Assembly (NCBI GenBank): GCA_964649825.1
Contig: CAZYQW010000122.1
Span: 1-64,000 of the forward strand
Source of the DNA: CAZYQW01 sp964649825
GTDB lineage: Bacteria; Planctomycetota; B15-G4; JADJEK01
Reading direction: 5' to 3'
DNA length: 64,000 bases
Positions 54,256-62,713 of this stretch are shown piece after piece. Below the pieces are notes generated by a model. The model was not told the origin of the DNA. It worked only from the letters and a program-made list of their open reading frames with translations, and searched no databases. The position numbers and the translations under genes were made by a program. Every line of letters begins with the position of its first letter. Positions within the stretch are counted from its first letter, which is position 1.

Positions 54256-54660
54256 ATGACTCCGCGGAACGCGCCGCTCTCCGTGCGAGCGCACGACCTC
54301 GCCCGCTGGATCCACGGGCACACGCCGGCCGCGCACGCCCGGAATCACCCCGACCTCGCGGTCGAGCTCGACGCGCCGTCGCGCCGCCTGGTCGCGGTGA
54401 CCGCGCTCGCGCTCCCGTTTTCTGTGACGCGCCACGAGCCCCAGCGCGCCGCGGACGAGGCGCTCGTCGGGCTGCGCGTGTTGGAGAACGGCCTGGGTGT
54501 CCTGATCCGGCGCGGCGGGATCGAGCCGCGCCCGCGCGCCTACGCGCGCCGACGGGCGCAGGTCGCGCGAGAGGTGGACCGTTTGCCCGGCGAGCGGGCG
54601 CCGGACGTCGACCGGTTCGTCGCATCACCGTGGGGGACAGGGTCGGAGATGGGCGGTGAC
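54256..54660 (+). CDS. Avd-like four-helix protein of a DGR (no stop in frame)
   Basis: Starts MTPRNAPLSV at 54256, about 600 bp after the first DGR target. About 125 codons have strong coding bias and predict four helices. Against the phage BPP-1 Avd as I remember it, the parts 'RNHPDLAVEL', 'RAADEALVGLRVLEN' and 'PRAYARRRAQVAREVDRLPG' line up with the Avd pattern R-K-H, AADAGLAMLR and AQVLIAEVGRILG. Avd is the basic accessory protein that binds the DGR reverse transcriptase. The frame has no stop until 55035, well inside the opposite gene; coding bias fades near 54640, so the 3' end is probably damaged. The end given is approximate. Confidence 0.5.
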
Positions 54661-54661
54661 G

Positions 54662-54677
54662 CGGCACGGCCGTGCCG
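54662..54677. other. 16-bp perfect palindrome
   Basis: CGGCACGGCCGTGCCG, located 50 bp past the identical block of variable repeat 2. It could form a cruciform or act as a bidirectional terminator between the converging genes. Confidence 0.5.
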
Positions 54678-54726
54678 GCCAGCGGCGAGTTCGAGCCGGG
54701 GCGTGCCGAGCGTGCCGGAGAAAAGA

Positions 54727-54891
54727 CATAACTCAAAGCTCGAAGATCGATCGTCTATCCCGAGATGGGGGCGGACACGGCGAGCCGGAAACCCTGGAAG
54801 TCCCACTGGTCGTCCGGGAGGAGCCCGTCCCGGTTCGCCGACCGGAGCCCCCCGGCGGTGTTCCAGAACGACCCGCCGCGGATCACACGGT
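54727..54891 (-). repeat. DGR-type variable repeat 2
   Basis: Minus-strand counterpart of 53480-53643. Identical blocks at 54866-54891 (26 nt) and 54727-54798 (72 nt) frame the variable 54799-54865. This copy is in frame and encodes the intact end 'QGFRLAVSAPISG'. Confidence 0.82.
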
Positions 54892-57800
54892 ACTCGCCGG
54901 CCGCAGTCGGCACGCCGCGGCCAGCGATGGCATCCGCGCACCACTCCCACACGTTGCCGTGCATGTCGAACAGTCCGAACGGGTTCGCCGGCTTCTCTCC
55001 GACCGGATGCGTCGTCCCTCCCGAGTTGTCGATGAACCACGCGTACCGATCGAGCTGGCTGGCGTCGTCGCCGAACCAGTACTCCGTCGTCGTCTCCGCT
55101 CGGCACGCGTACTCCCACTCCTCCTCGCTCGGCAATCGTGCCCGCTCACCAGCCAGCCCCTCGCCCGCCCACTCGCAGAACCTCACCGCCTCGTGCCACG
55201 ACACGCCGGCCACCGGCTGGCGCGGCTGGTTGAAGCGTCGATCTCCCCAGTGCTTCGGCTCCGGTGCGTCGGGATGGGCCGCGAGGAAGCGGCCGTACTC
55301 CTCGTTCGTCACCGGGTACTTGCCGAGCCAGAACCCGGGGCTCTCGAGCGTCTCCCTTCCGAGCTCGAGTCGGCCCGCGGGAATCCAGGCCAGCTCGATG
55401 CCGCGCACCTCCCGCGTCTTCTCGAGGAGCGTGGGCCGTGCTTCCGCCTCGCCCCAGCCGAGCGCGTCGAGCTCGTCGGGTGCGATCGCGCGGAGGGCTT
55501 CCGCGGCGGCGACGCGGCGCGCCGCGCGGTCGTCGTCGCCGTCCGGCGCTTCGCGCAACACCTCGACGAACGCGGCGGGCGACGGGCGGTCGGTATCGGT
55601 GATGCACTCGTGGACGAGGTCCGCGTGCTCGACGAACGACGCGCGCTTCACGACCTCGCGGAAGAACGGCGTGAACCAGGCGCCGTCGGCGAGGAAGAGG
55701 AGCGTCACCTCGCGCCACCAGCTCGCGCCGAAGCGCTCCGCGAGCGCGACGAGGACGGCCGGGTCCGCGACCGCGCGGTCGCGCAGCTCGAGCGCGGCGA
55801 GGTACTCCTGGAAGCCGAGGTGCATGAAGCCGTACTGGTCGCCGCTCCAGCCGGTCAAGAGGCCGCTCTGGTCGCGGATCGTCCGCAGGAACTGCTCGGG
55901 GCTCTCCGCGATCCTCTTGTGCCGCAGCTCGGCCGCGAGCAGCGGCGCCAGCTCGACCGCGGTCGCGCGCAGGCGATCCTCCTCTTGATGCATCCAGTGG
56001 GCGAGCGGCTTCAGCGCGGCGCGCGCGTCGGCCGCGGTGAACGTGACGTGCGCCCCCTGCGACCGCCGCCAGCCCTCGAGCAGCACGTTCACGCAGGCGT
56101 CGTAGAGGGCCGCGCGCTTCCTCGGCAGCTCGCCGCGGTCGCGGTGGACGATGCAGATCGCGGTCAAGAGCAGCGGGTTGCGGGTCAGCTCGAACACGCG
56201 CGCCGCGCCGCGGACGTCGCCCTGCCCGAGCCGCTCGAGGAGCTTCTCCGCGCGCCGCTCGCCGAGCGCGCGGCCCTGGCCCTCGTTCTTCGCGAGCCCC
56301 GTCTCGACGATGCGGTACCAGTTCCGCACGAACGTCTCGGCCTGGTCCTTCGACAACGGTCGCAGGTGGAGCTCGAGGAAGCGGCCGTCGAGGCGGACGG
56401 CCTTCGAGTAGCCGGCGTAGCGGCAGGTGACGGCGAAGCGCGCGCCGGGGTGGCTGCCGAGCAGCCGCTCGATCCAGCGCGTGGCGTCGTGGCGCGCGCG
56501 CTCGTCGAGGATCTCGTCGAGGCCGTCGAGGAGGAAGAGGAGCCGGGGGTGACGGAGCAGGGCGTCGACGAACCGTTCGTCGACGGAGAGGAGCTCGTGG
56601 CGCAGCGTGCGCAGCACGAACGAGCGCAGGTCGTCGCCGTCCTTCCCGGTCCGGAGCGCGCGCAGCGGCAGGAAGAGCGGGACCATGGCGCCGCCGAGGC
56701 CGAGCGACGCGCCGCCCTTCTCGACGACCCAGAGGAGCAGCCGCTTCAGGTGCGTCGTCTTGCCCGACCCCGGGTCGCCGAGGATCACCACGCCGCGGCG
56801 CGAGCGCGCGACGTCGCCCTTCCAGAACGCCTCGGTCAACGTGATCGCGTCGGTCTCGTCCCGGAACCGCGCCGCGGCGTCGTCGGCGCACGACACGTCC
56901 TCGCCGCGCTCGTGCGCGACGTGCGCGTCGAGCGGAACGAACAGGTCCTCGAGCCGGACCTCGAGGGCGAGCGGGTTGCCGAAGCCAGCGAGCGGGATGG
57001 TCCCGTAGGCGTGGGCGACGCGGCGCTCGTAGTCGGCGAGGTCGTTCGCGAACCCGGGCGGCATCGCGGCCGGCGCGGCGGCGTCGTCCGGCGGCGGGTC
57101 GCGGCGCCGGCGCCATTCGCGGAGCGCCGACGTCAGGGTGCCGTCCAACGTCTCGGGCGCGTACGCGACGGCGCTGGCCTCGACGCGGACCTTCAGCCCG
57201 TCCAGCCGCGCCTGACGCGCGTAGTCGGGGCGGTTCGCGGTCTGATCGAGGTCCGCGTAGAGGTCCGGCTTGACCTCCCGCTCCGGCAGGAGCACGAGCG
57301 GCTCGCCGTCCGCCTCGCACGCGAGCTCGAGCGTCGAGCGCTCCGGCGCGTCGCCCGGCGCGGGTGCGCCGTAGCGGAACGCGGCGATCGCCACCGTGAG
57401 GTCGGCCTGTTCGACGAGCGCGCGACAACGCGCGGCGTCGACGCGGCCGTCGGCGAGGTCGATCGCGAGCGCCTCCATGTCGGCGGCGGCGAGCGCGCTC
57501 TCGATCCGCTCGCGCACCGTCTCGTCGCGCGCGGCGGGGCAGACGACGTAGGCGGTGTAGACCGGCGCGCGCACCCGCGCCACGATCTCGGCGACGACGC
57601 GGTCGAGCTCGCTCGCGAGCGCGCAGCGGCGGGCGGCGAGGAACGCGGAGTGCCGTGCGAGCTGCTTCGCCGTGAGGTCGTGGAGGATCGGGAACAGCCG
57701 GACGCGCCCGTCCGCCTCGAGCGCCTGGACCGCGCCCTCCTCGCGGCGCGTCCAGTGCTTCTGCAGGTAGCGCGGGCTGAGCACCGCGACCACGAGCCGC

Positions 57801-57982
57801 GCGCCGCGCAGCCCGTCGTCGATCGACGCCACCAGCGCGTCCCCGGTGGAGATCCGATCGCCGTCGTACCAGACGCGGACACCGTGCGCCGCGAGCCGCT
57901 CCTTCAACGGCAACGCGACCGCGTCGCGATCCTCGCTCGCGTAGGAGAGGAAGACGTCGTACTCGAAGTCTCTCGCGACCAT
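54755..57982 (-). CDS. TIR - TIR-like - NACHT - FGE-sulfatase protein, intact DGR-type target
   Basis: 1075 residues, a paralogue of 50380-53637 in convergent orientation. TIR 1-145 ('YDVFLSYASEDRDAVALPLKERL', 'KHWTRREEGAV'); TIR-like 150-270 ('AYVVCPAARDETVRERIESAL', 'ADLTVAIAAFRYG'); NACHT with GDPGSGKTT (402-410) and LLFLLDGLDE (D486); helical linker; FGE-sulfatase domain from about 858 to the end ('IELAWIPAGRLELG', 'GNVWEWCADAIAG', 'VIRGGSF'). The variable tract lies at residues 1040-1061, the lectin-fold binding face in known DGR proteins. TIR NADase plus ATP-driven NACHT oligomer plus variable sensor suggests an abortive-infection or self/non-self recognition receptor; that role is inference. 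Confidence 0.92.
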   Translation of the reverse strand: MVARDFEYDVFLSYASEDRDAVALPLKERLAAHGVRVWYDGDRISTGDALVASIDDGLRGARLVVAVLSPRYLQKHWTRREEGAVQALEADGRVRLFPILHDLTAKQLARHSAFLAARRCALASELDRVVAEIVARVRAPVYTAYVVCPAARDETVRERIESALAAADMEALAIDLADGRVDAARCRALVEQADLTVAIAAFRYGAPAPGDAPERSTLELACEADGEPLVLLPEREVKPDLYADLDQTANRPDYARQARLDGLKVRVEASAVAYAPETLDGTLTSALREWRRRRDPPPDDAAAPAAMPPGFANDLADYERRVAHAYGTIPLAGFGNPLALEVRLEDLFVPLDAHVAHERGEDVSCADDAAARFRDETDAITLTEAFWKGDVARSRRGVVILGDPGSGKTTHLKRLLLWVVEKGGASLGLGGAMVPLFLPLRALRTGKDGDDLRSFVLRTLRHELLSVDERFVDALLRHPRLLFLLDGLDEILDERARHDATRWIERLLGSHPGARFAVTCRYAGYSKAVRLDGRFLELHLRPLSKDQAETFVRNWYRIVETGLAKNEGQGRALGERRAEKLLERLGQGDVRGAARVFELTRNPLLLTAICIVHRDRGELPRKRAALYDACVNVLLEGWRRSQGAHVTFTAADARAALKPLAHWMHQEEDRLRATAVELAPLLAAELRHKRIAESPEQFLRTIRDQSGLLTGWSGDQYGFMHLGFQEYLAALELRDRAVADPAVLVALAERFGASWWREVTLLFLADGAWFTPFFREVVKRASFVEHADLVHECITDTDRPSPAAFVEVLREAPDGDDDRAARRVAAAEALRAIAPDELDALGWGEAEARPTLLEKTREVRGIELAWIPAGRLELGRETLESPGFWLGKYPVTNEEYGRFLAAHPDAPEPKHWGDRRFNQPRQPVAGVSWHEAVRFCEWAGEGLAGERARLPSEEEWEYACRAETTTEYWFGDDASQLDRYAWFIDNSGGTTHPVGEKPANPFGLFDMHGNVWEWCADAIAGRGVPTAAGEYRVIRGGSFWNTAGGLRSANRDGLLPDDQWDFQGFRLAVSAPISG

Positions 57983-58178
57983 GCGCTTCCCGGAGTCACG
58001 CTCCGACGGCTCGGCGGCCGCCCGGACGACCCGCGCATGTTAGAGCGTTTCGCTGGGCGGCGGGGAGTTCCGGCCCGAGCCCGGCGCGATCCCGCGGCGC
58101 GTCGATCCCGGACGTGCCGCGTGCCGGCGACCTCCGTAGCTCGACGCGCGTCCCGTGGGGCCCGTGGAGCGTTCGGGC

Positions 58179-58543
58179 GTTGCCGTCCTCAGCGACCTTG
58201 CGATCGAGCCGAGGAGTCTCGTCGGGTGGATCGCCGGCGCGCCCTCGCCGTCGGAGGAGTCGCGCGACGGCCGTGACGAAATGGCGGCGAAGGTGCTGCG
58301 CGTCCTCGTCGACACGGACGACTCCGAGACGGCGGCCGCGGCGCTCGACGCGTTCGCGCTCGCGGCGCCCTTGGAACACGTCGCCGAGATCGTTCTCGGG
58401 ATCCTCGCGGGCTCGTGGGCATCGCCCCGTGGGACCGCCGCGGCGCGGGTGGCGGGCGGCTGCGGCTCGAGGGCGCTCGGTCCGATCTCCTGCGCATGGC
58501 GCGGTGGGACGAGGAGGCGGCGGCGACCGCACCGCGGCGGTAG
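58179..58543 (+). pseudogene. HEAT-like protein fragment
   Basis: 'VLSDLAIEPRSLVGWIAGAP' and 'LRVLVDTDDSETAAAALDAFAL' are helical pairs like HEAT/PBS repeats. A frameshift near 58450 is needed to continue into 'LRLEGARSDLLRMARWDEE' and the TAG at 58541. No start with RBS is visible. Probably the end of a decayed helical-repeat gene. Confidence 0.45.
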
Positions 58544-58559
58544 GGGCCGTCGACTCGAT

Positions 58560-58797
58560 CGCCGGCCCCTACCGCGCGAGAGGACCTTCGCGGCGGCCTC
58601 CGGCCGGCGGCCCGCTTGGACGAGGAGCGCCTTCCGGAGCGCGCTCGGGAGCCCGGCGGCCTCGACCGCCCAATCGGCGAGGTCTCGGCGTAGCTCGCGA
58701 GCGTCTCGCGGTGCTCGCCCGCACGGGAGCCCTCGTGGGTGTTCGCGAAGCCGAAGGCCGGATGGCCGCCGACGAGCTCGAATCGGGAGACCGTCAT
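58560..58797 (-). pseudogene. N-terminal fragment of a CGNR/ABATE-domain regulator
   Basis: Begins 'MTVSRFELVGGHPAFGFANT' at 58797, the typical ABATE-domain start (FELVGGHPALDFVNT). After a frameshift it continues 'RDLADWAVEAAGLPSALRKALL' and 'RPEAAAKVLSRGRGRR'. The CGNR zinc finger is absent. Pseudogene. Confidence 0.65.
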
Positions 58798-58893
58798 GGG
58801 GCAGGGGCGTTCGGACGAACCGGCGAGATGGCAATGGACCGGTGTCGACCGCAGGGTAGCCTGTGACCGCTGAACCGCATTCGATGGTGTCCA

Positions 58894-60045
58894 ATGGCGA
58901 TCGAGCCCTTCACGATCCGCGTCCCCGACGCGGACCTCGACGACCTCCGTCGGCGCCTCGCGGCGACGCGCTGGCCCGACCCGGCTCCCGGCGCCGGCTG
59001 GGAGGCCGGCGCCGACCTGGAGGTCCTGCGCGCCCTCGCGGAGCACTGGCGCACGGACTTCGACTGGCGCGCGGCCGAGCGGAAGCTGAACGAGATGCCG
59101 CAGCACGTGGCGCGCATCGACGGGCGACGGGTCCATTTCGTCCGCCTTCCGGGACAGGGGCCGCGCCCCCTGCCGATCGTCCTCACGCACGGATGGCCGA
59201 GCACGTTCTTCGAGATGTCGAAGCTCGCGCCGCGCCTCGCCGACCCCGCGGCCTGGGGCGGCGATCCGGACGACGCCTTCGATGTCGTCGTCCCGTCGCT
59301 CCCCGGATTCGGATTCTCCGATGCGCCGGCGCGGCGCGGGGAGAGCTCCGCGGAGATCGCGGACACCTGGGCGCGCCTCATGGGGCTCCTCGGGCACGCG
59401 CGATTCGCGGCGCACGGGGGAGACATCGGCTCAGGCGTGACCGCTTTCCTCGGCCTGCGCCACCCCGCGCGCCTGGTCGGCCTCCACGTCACCGCCGTGC
59501 TGGCGCCCTGGCTCGGCCCCGGATCGGCGCCGCTCTCGCGGGACGAGCAGGCCTACGTCGAGCTCTGCGCGCGCTGGCAATGGGAGGAGGGTGCCTATTC
59601 CCACCTCCAGCGCACGCGCCCGCAGGCGCTCGCCGTGGGGCTCGCCGACTCGCCGGCGGGCCTCGCCACGTGGATCATCGAGAAGTTCCGGGCCTGGAGC
59701 GACTGCGGCGGCGACGTGGAGCGGCGCTTCACGAAGGACGAGCTGCTGACGAACCTCTCGCTCTACTGGTTCACGAACACGATCGGATCCTCGGTGCGCC
59801 TCTACCGGGAGAACCAGGACTTCCGGCCGAGCCTCGGGCGCGACGACCGCATCCGTGTTCCCTGCGGAGTCGCCCTCACCCGCGAGGCCGTCGACCGCGC
59901 GCCGCGCGAGTGGGCCGAGCGCAGCTACGACGTGCGGCGCTGGACCGACCTCCCGCGCGGCGGCCACTTCCTTGCGATGGAGGAGCCGGACCTTTTGGCG
60001 GAGGATCTCCGGGCGTTCTTCCGCCCGCTGCGACGATCGAGTTGA
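58894..60045 (+). CDS. Epoxide hydrolase, alpha/beta fold, EHN family
   Basis: 383 residues. The N-terminal EHN part ('PFTIRVPDADLDDLRRRLAATRWPD') packs against the alpha/beta hydrolase core. Oxyanion motif HGWPS, nucleophile Asp in 'HGGDIGSGVTAFLGL', and the catalytic His in 'RGGHFLAMEEPDLLAEDL'. 'YSHLQRTRPQALAVGLADSPAGLATWIIEKF' is the family's lid stretch. It opens epoxides to diols in the cytosol; substrate unknown. Complete length. It follows the CGNR remnant, so its former regulator may be lost. Confidence 0.93.
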   Translation: MAIEPFTIRVPDADLDDLRRRLAATRWPDPAPGAGWEAGADLEVLRALAEHWRTDFDWRAAERKLNEMPQHVARIDGRRVHFVRLPGQGPRPLPIVLTHGWPSTFFEMSKLAPRLADPAAWGGDPDDAFDVVVPSLPGFGFSDAPARRGESSAEIADTWARLMGLLGHARFAAHGGDIGSGVTAFLGLRHPARLVGLHVTAVLAPWLGPGSAPLSRDEQAYVELCARWQWEEGAYSHLQRTRPQALAVGLADSPAGLATWIIEKFRAWSDCGGDVERRFTKDELLTNLSLYWFTNTIGSSVRLYRENQDFRPSLGRDDRIRVPCGVALTREAVDRAPREWAERSYDVRRWTDLPRGGHFLAMEEPDLLAEDLRAFFRPLRRSS

Positions 60046-60080
60046 CGTTCGGGAAGGGGGCCGGCCACCTCTCTCTTCGC

Positions 60081-60405
60081 TCATTGCTCGAACCGATCAT
60101 GCGTCTGGACCCACTCGGCGAGCATGCCCGGCCGATCGAGCAGTCGACGTGCCGCGCTCGATCCGTCGCGGTCGAGCGCGCTCGTCTCGACCTTCACGAT
60201 GTCGGCGCGGTCGATCAGGGGCTCGAGCCGCGCATCGTAGCGGAATCGAGGGCGATGCGATCGCCGTCCTCCTTGGCCGGCGAAACAGCCGTGTCTCCGC
60301 GTCGGCCCGGGAACCGTTCTCGATGGAGGGACCGATGATGGTATCGTCGGCCAGCACTTCGACCTCGAAGCCGAGACTACGGGGCCGGACGACCTTCGAC
60401 TTGAA
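60081..60405 (-). pseudogene. Truncated second FkbM methyltransferase gene
   Basis: The first 40 codons match the FkbM gene at 36289-37125 ('FKSKVVRPRSLGFEVEVLADDTIIGPSIENGS'). The SAM-binding middle is gone, and a C-terminal part 'LIDRADIVKVETSALDRDG' to 'QTHDRFEQ' follows, in another frame. No ATG is left at the start. Pseudogene. Confidence 0.8.
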
Positions 60406-60491
60406 ACGTCGGGGCTCCCCCGGCCGCGAGATCGGTACGAGAACGCGAGGGCACTCTCGCGGGTGCATCCGCACGATCGCAACGGGAGAAA
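60279..60491. repeat. Block duplicated from 36992-37205
   Basis: About 213 bp with scattered substitutions and small indels. It carries the FkbM 5' end and the shared upstream region, and here leads directly into the Shine-Dalgarno GGGAGAA of the PHP gene. Confidence 0.85.
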
Positions 60492-60493
60492 CA

Positions 60494-62497
60494 ATGGCGT
60501 CGCTCGGATCGGGTTCCACGGTGGCCGCGTTGCTGCTCGCCGGCCTGGCCGGCGCGGCGGCGCTGGCGTTCGCCGACGGCGACGGCCGCGTGCTCGACGC
60601 GCGGCTCCATCACCTCGGCGACGATCGCGTCGAATGGCCCGACGTCTCGTCCGAACCCGAGGGCGACCGCCTCGACCTGACGTTCACGTCGACCGCGACG
60701 GGCCGTGAAGGCGTCCTGTTCCTGTTCAGCCGCCACGTGGACCACGAATGGACCGTCCGCGTGAACGGCGAGTCGATCGGGACGCTCCCGCGCGGCGACG
60801 CGCCGGTCCAGCGGCCGTATCCGATTCCCGCCGGCGTGCTGGTGGACGAGAACGTCCTGACGATTTCGTCGAGCTCGAAGGGCGACGACGTGATCGTCGG
60901 CGACGTCCACCTCCACGAGCGGTCGCTGCGCGAGGTGCTGCGGCTCGGCGACGTCCGGCTCGAGATCGAGGACGGCGACACCGGCGAGCCGCTCCCCGTG
61001 CGCGTCACCATCGTCGACGCGGACGGCCGGCGCGTCGAGACCTACCGGGCCGACGCGAACCGCACCGCCGTGCGGGCCGGAATCGTCTACACGAAGGACG
61101 GCCGCGTCGACGTCGAGGTCCCGGCCGGGGAGTACACCGTCTACGCGACCCGCGGCATGGAGTGGGGCCTCGGGAAGAAGCGCCTGCTCGTCCGCCACGA
61201 CCGCGAGACGTCGGCCACGCTCGAGCTGCACCGCGAGGTCGACACGACCGGCTACGTCGCCGCCGACACGCACGTCCACACGTTCACGCACAGCGGACAC
61301 GGGGACTCCACGGTCGAGGAGCGGATGATCACGCTCGCCGGCGAGGGCGTCGAGCTCGCGATCGCCACCGACCACAACCACAACGTCGACTACCGCCCGG
61401 CGCAGCGCGCGCTGGGGGTGGAGCCGTTCTTCACCGCGGTGACCGGCAACGAGGTGACGACCGACGTGGGGCACTTCAACGCGTTCCCCCTCGACCCGAA
61501 CGACGACGTCCCGTCGCACAAGATCCATGACTGGATCCAGCTCGTCGACGGAATCCGTGCGAAGGGCGCGCGCGTCGTGATCCTGAACCATCCGCGTTGG
61601 CCGAAGGTCGAGACGGGTCCGTTCGGAAAGTACGGTCTCGATCACGACACCGGCTCGTTCGCCGACGGACGCGTCCTTCCCGTCGACGCGATCGAGGTGG
61701 TCAACGCGACGACGTTCGTCGAGGACCCGCTGCTCCTCGTACGCGACTGGTTCGCGCTGCTGAATCGCGGCATGCCGATCACCGCCGTCGCGTCGTCCGA
61801 CTCGCACACGGTCGGCGACCCCGTCGGGCAGGGACGGACGTACGTCCGGAGCTCGACCGACGATCCCGCGAGCATCGACGTGGACGAAGCGTGCGACGCG
61901 TTCCTGCGCGGCGACACGACGATCGCGCACGGGATCTTCGTGGAGGCCGTGGTCGACGGGCGCCACGGGCCGGGGAGCCGCGTCACCGTCGGCGGCGGCA
62001 CGATCGCGCTCGACCTGCGCGTCGCGGCGCCGTCGTGGGTCCGACCGCGGACCGCCCTCGTCTATCGAAACGGCGTCGAGGTCGCGCGGCGGGACGTCGC
62101 CGCGGACGGCTCGACGCCGACCGACTCGACGCTCACCGTCGAGCTCGAGAGGCCGCCCCACGACGCCTACGTCGTCTGCGTGGTGGTCGGTGAAGGAATC
62201 ACCGCGCCGTTCTGGCCGACGCTGAACCCGTACACGCTCGGCGCCACGAACCCGATCTACCTCGACGCCGACGGCGACGGACGTTTCGAGTCTCCGCGCG
62301 AGATCGCGATGCGCCGGCTGGCCAGCGGAGATTCGCTGGGGAGCCTCTTCCGCACCGCCGACGCCGCGGTTCGACGCCAGGCGATCGACGTCGCCGCGGC
62401 CGACGAGGCGCGCCGGACCGAGCTGGAGGCGCTCGTCGGCGCCGACGGGTTCCCCGACGATCTGCGCCTGTTCGCCGCGCGCCGGATCGCAAGATGA
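60494..62497 (+). CDS. Exported CehA/McbA-type PHP-domain metal hydrolase
   Basis: 667 residues. GGGAGAA precedes the ATG; signal 'STVAALLLAGLAGAAALAFA'. Residues 20-140: a jelly-roll-like N-terminal domain; 150-240: carboxypeptidase-regulatory-like repeat ('DTGEPLPVRVTIVDADG'). The PHP domain starts near 255 with 'AADTHVHTFTHSGHGDSTVEERM', then 'ATDHNHNVDY', 'VTGNEVTT', 'VILNHPRWPK' and 'ASSDSHTVGD', giving the set of His/Asp/Glu metal ligands. Such proteins hydrolyse phosphoesters or carbamates; substrate unknown. Confidence 0.92.
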   Translation: MASLGSGSTVAALLLAGLAGAAALAFADGDGRVLDARLHHLGDDRVEWPDVSSEPEGDRLDLTFTSTATGREGVLFLFSRHVDHEWTVRVNGESIGTLPRGDAPVQRPYPIPAGVLVDENVLTISSSSKGDDVIVGDVHLHERSLREVLRLGDVRLEIEDGDTGEPLPVRVTIVDADGRRVETYRADANRTAVRAGIVYTKDGRVDVEVPAGEYTVYATRGMEWGLGKKRLLVRHDRETSATLELHREVDTTGYVAADTHVHTFTHSGHGDSTVEERMITLAGEGVELAIATDHNHNVDYRPAQRALGVEPFFTAVTGNEVTTDVGHFNAFPLDPNDDVPSHKIHDWIQLVDGIRAKGARVVILNHPRWPKVETGPFGKYGLDHDTGSFADGRVLPVDAIEVVNATTFVEDPLLLVRDWFALLNRGMPITAVASSDSHTVGDPVGQGRTYVRSSTDDPASIDVDEACDAFLRGDTTIAHGIFVEAVVDGRHGPGSRVTVGGGTIALDLRVAAPSWVRPRTALVYRNGVEVARRDVAADGSTPTDSTLTVELERPPHDAYVVCVVVGEGITAPFWPTLNPYTLGATNPIYLDADGDGRFESPREIAMRRLASGDSLGSLFRTADAAVRRQAIDVAAADEARRTELEALVGADGFPDDLRLFAARRIAR

Positions 62498-62713
62498 ACG
62501 TCGTTTCGCGCCCGACGTCTTCGACCCCGCGATCTGGCCGGGAACAAAGACGCCTCGTTCAGGACGAGAACCCATCGTCTCGCCGGCGCCACGGGTCCGT
62601 TAGCCGAGATGCGCCGAGAGGAGCCACGTAGCCAGGGACGGAGAGCGCCACACAAAACGGGAAGTTATTCTCGCGCGGGCCCTAAAATCGCGCGATCCGA
62701 CGGAGCCCAAGAG

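Noticed and set aside
50326..54435. Minus-strand open frame of 1369 codons opposite the first TIR-NACHT gene
   Set aside because: Shadow frame, Arg-rich, no domain; the plus strand carries TIR, NACHT and FGE motifs.
53640..54740. Reverse transcriptase or template repeat between the two targets
   Set aside because: No RT motif (such as a YxDD box) in any frame and no sequence matching the variable repeats outside the two genes.
54656..58276. Plus-strand open frame of 1206 codons opposite the second TIR-NACHT gene
   Set aside because: High-GC shadow of the real minus-strand gene; no motif or start context.
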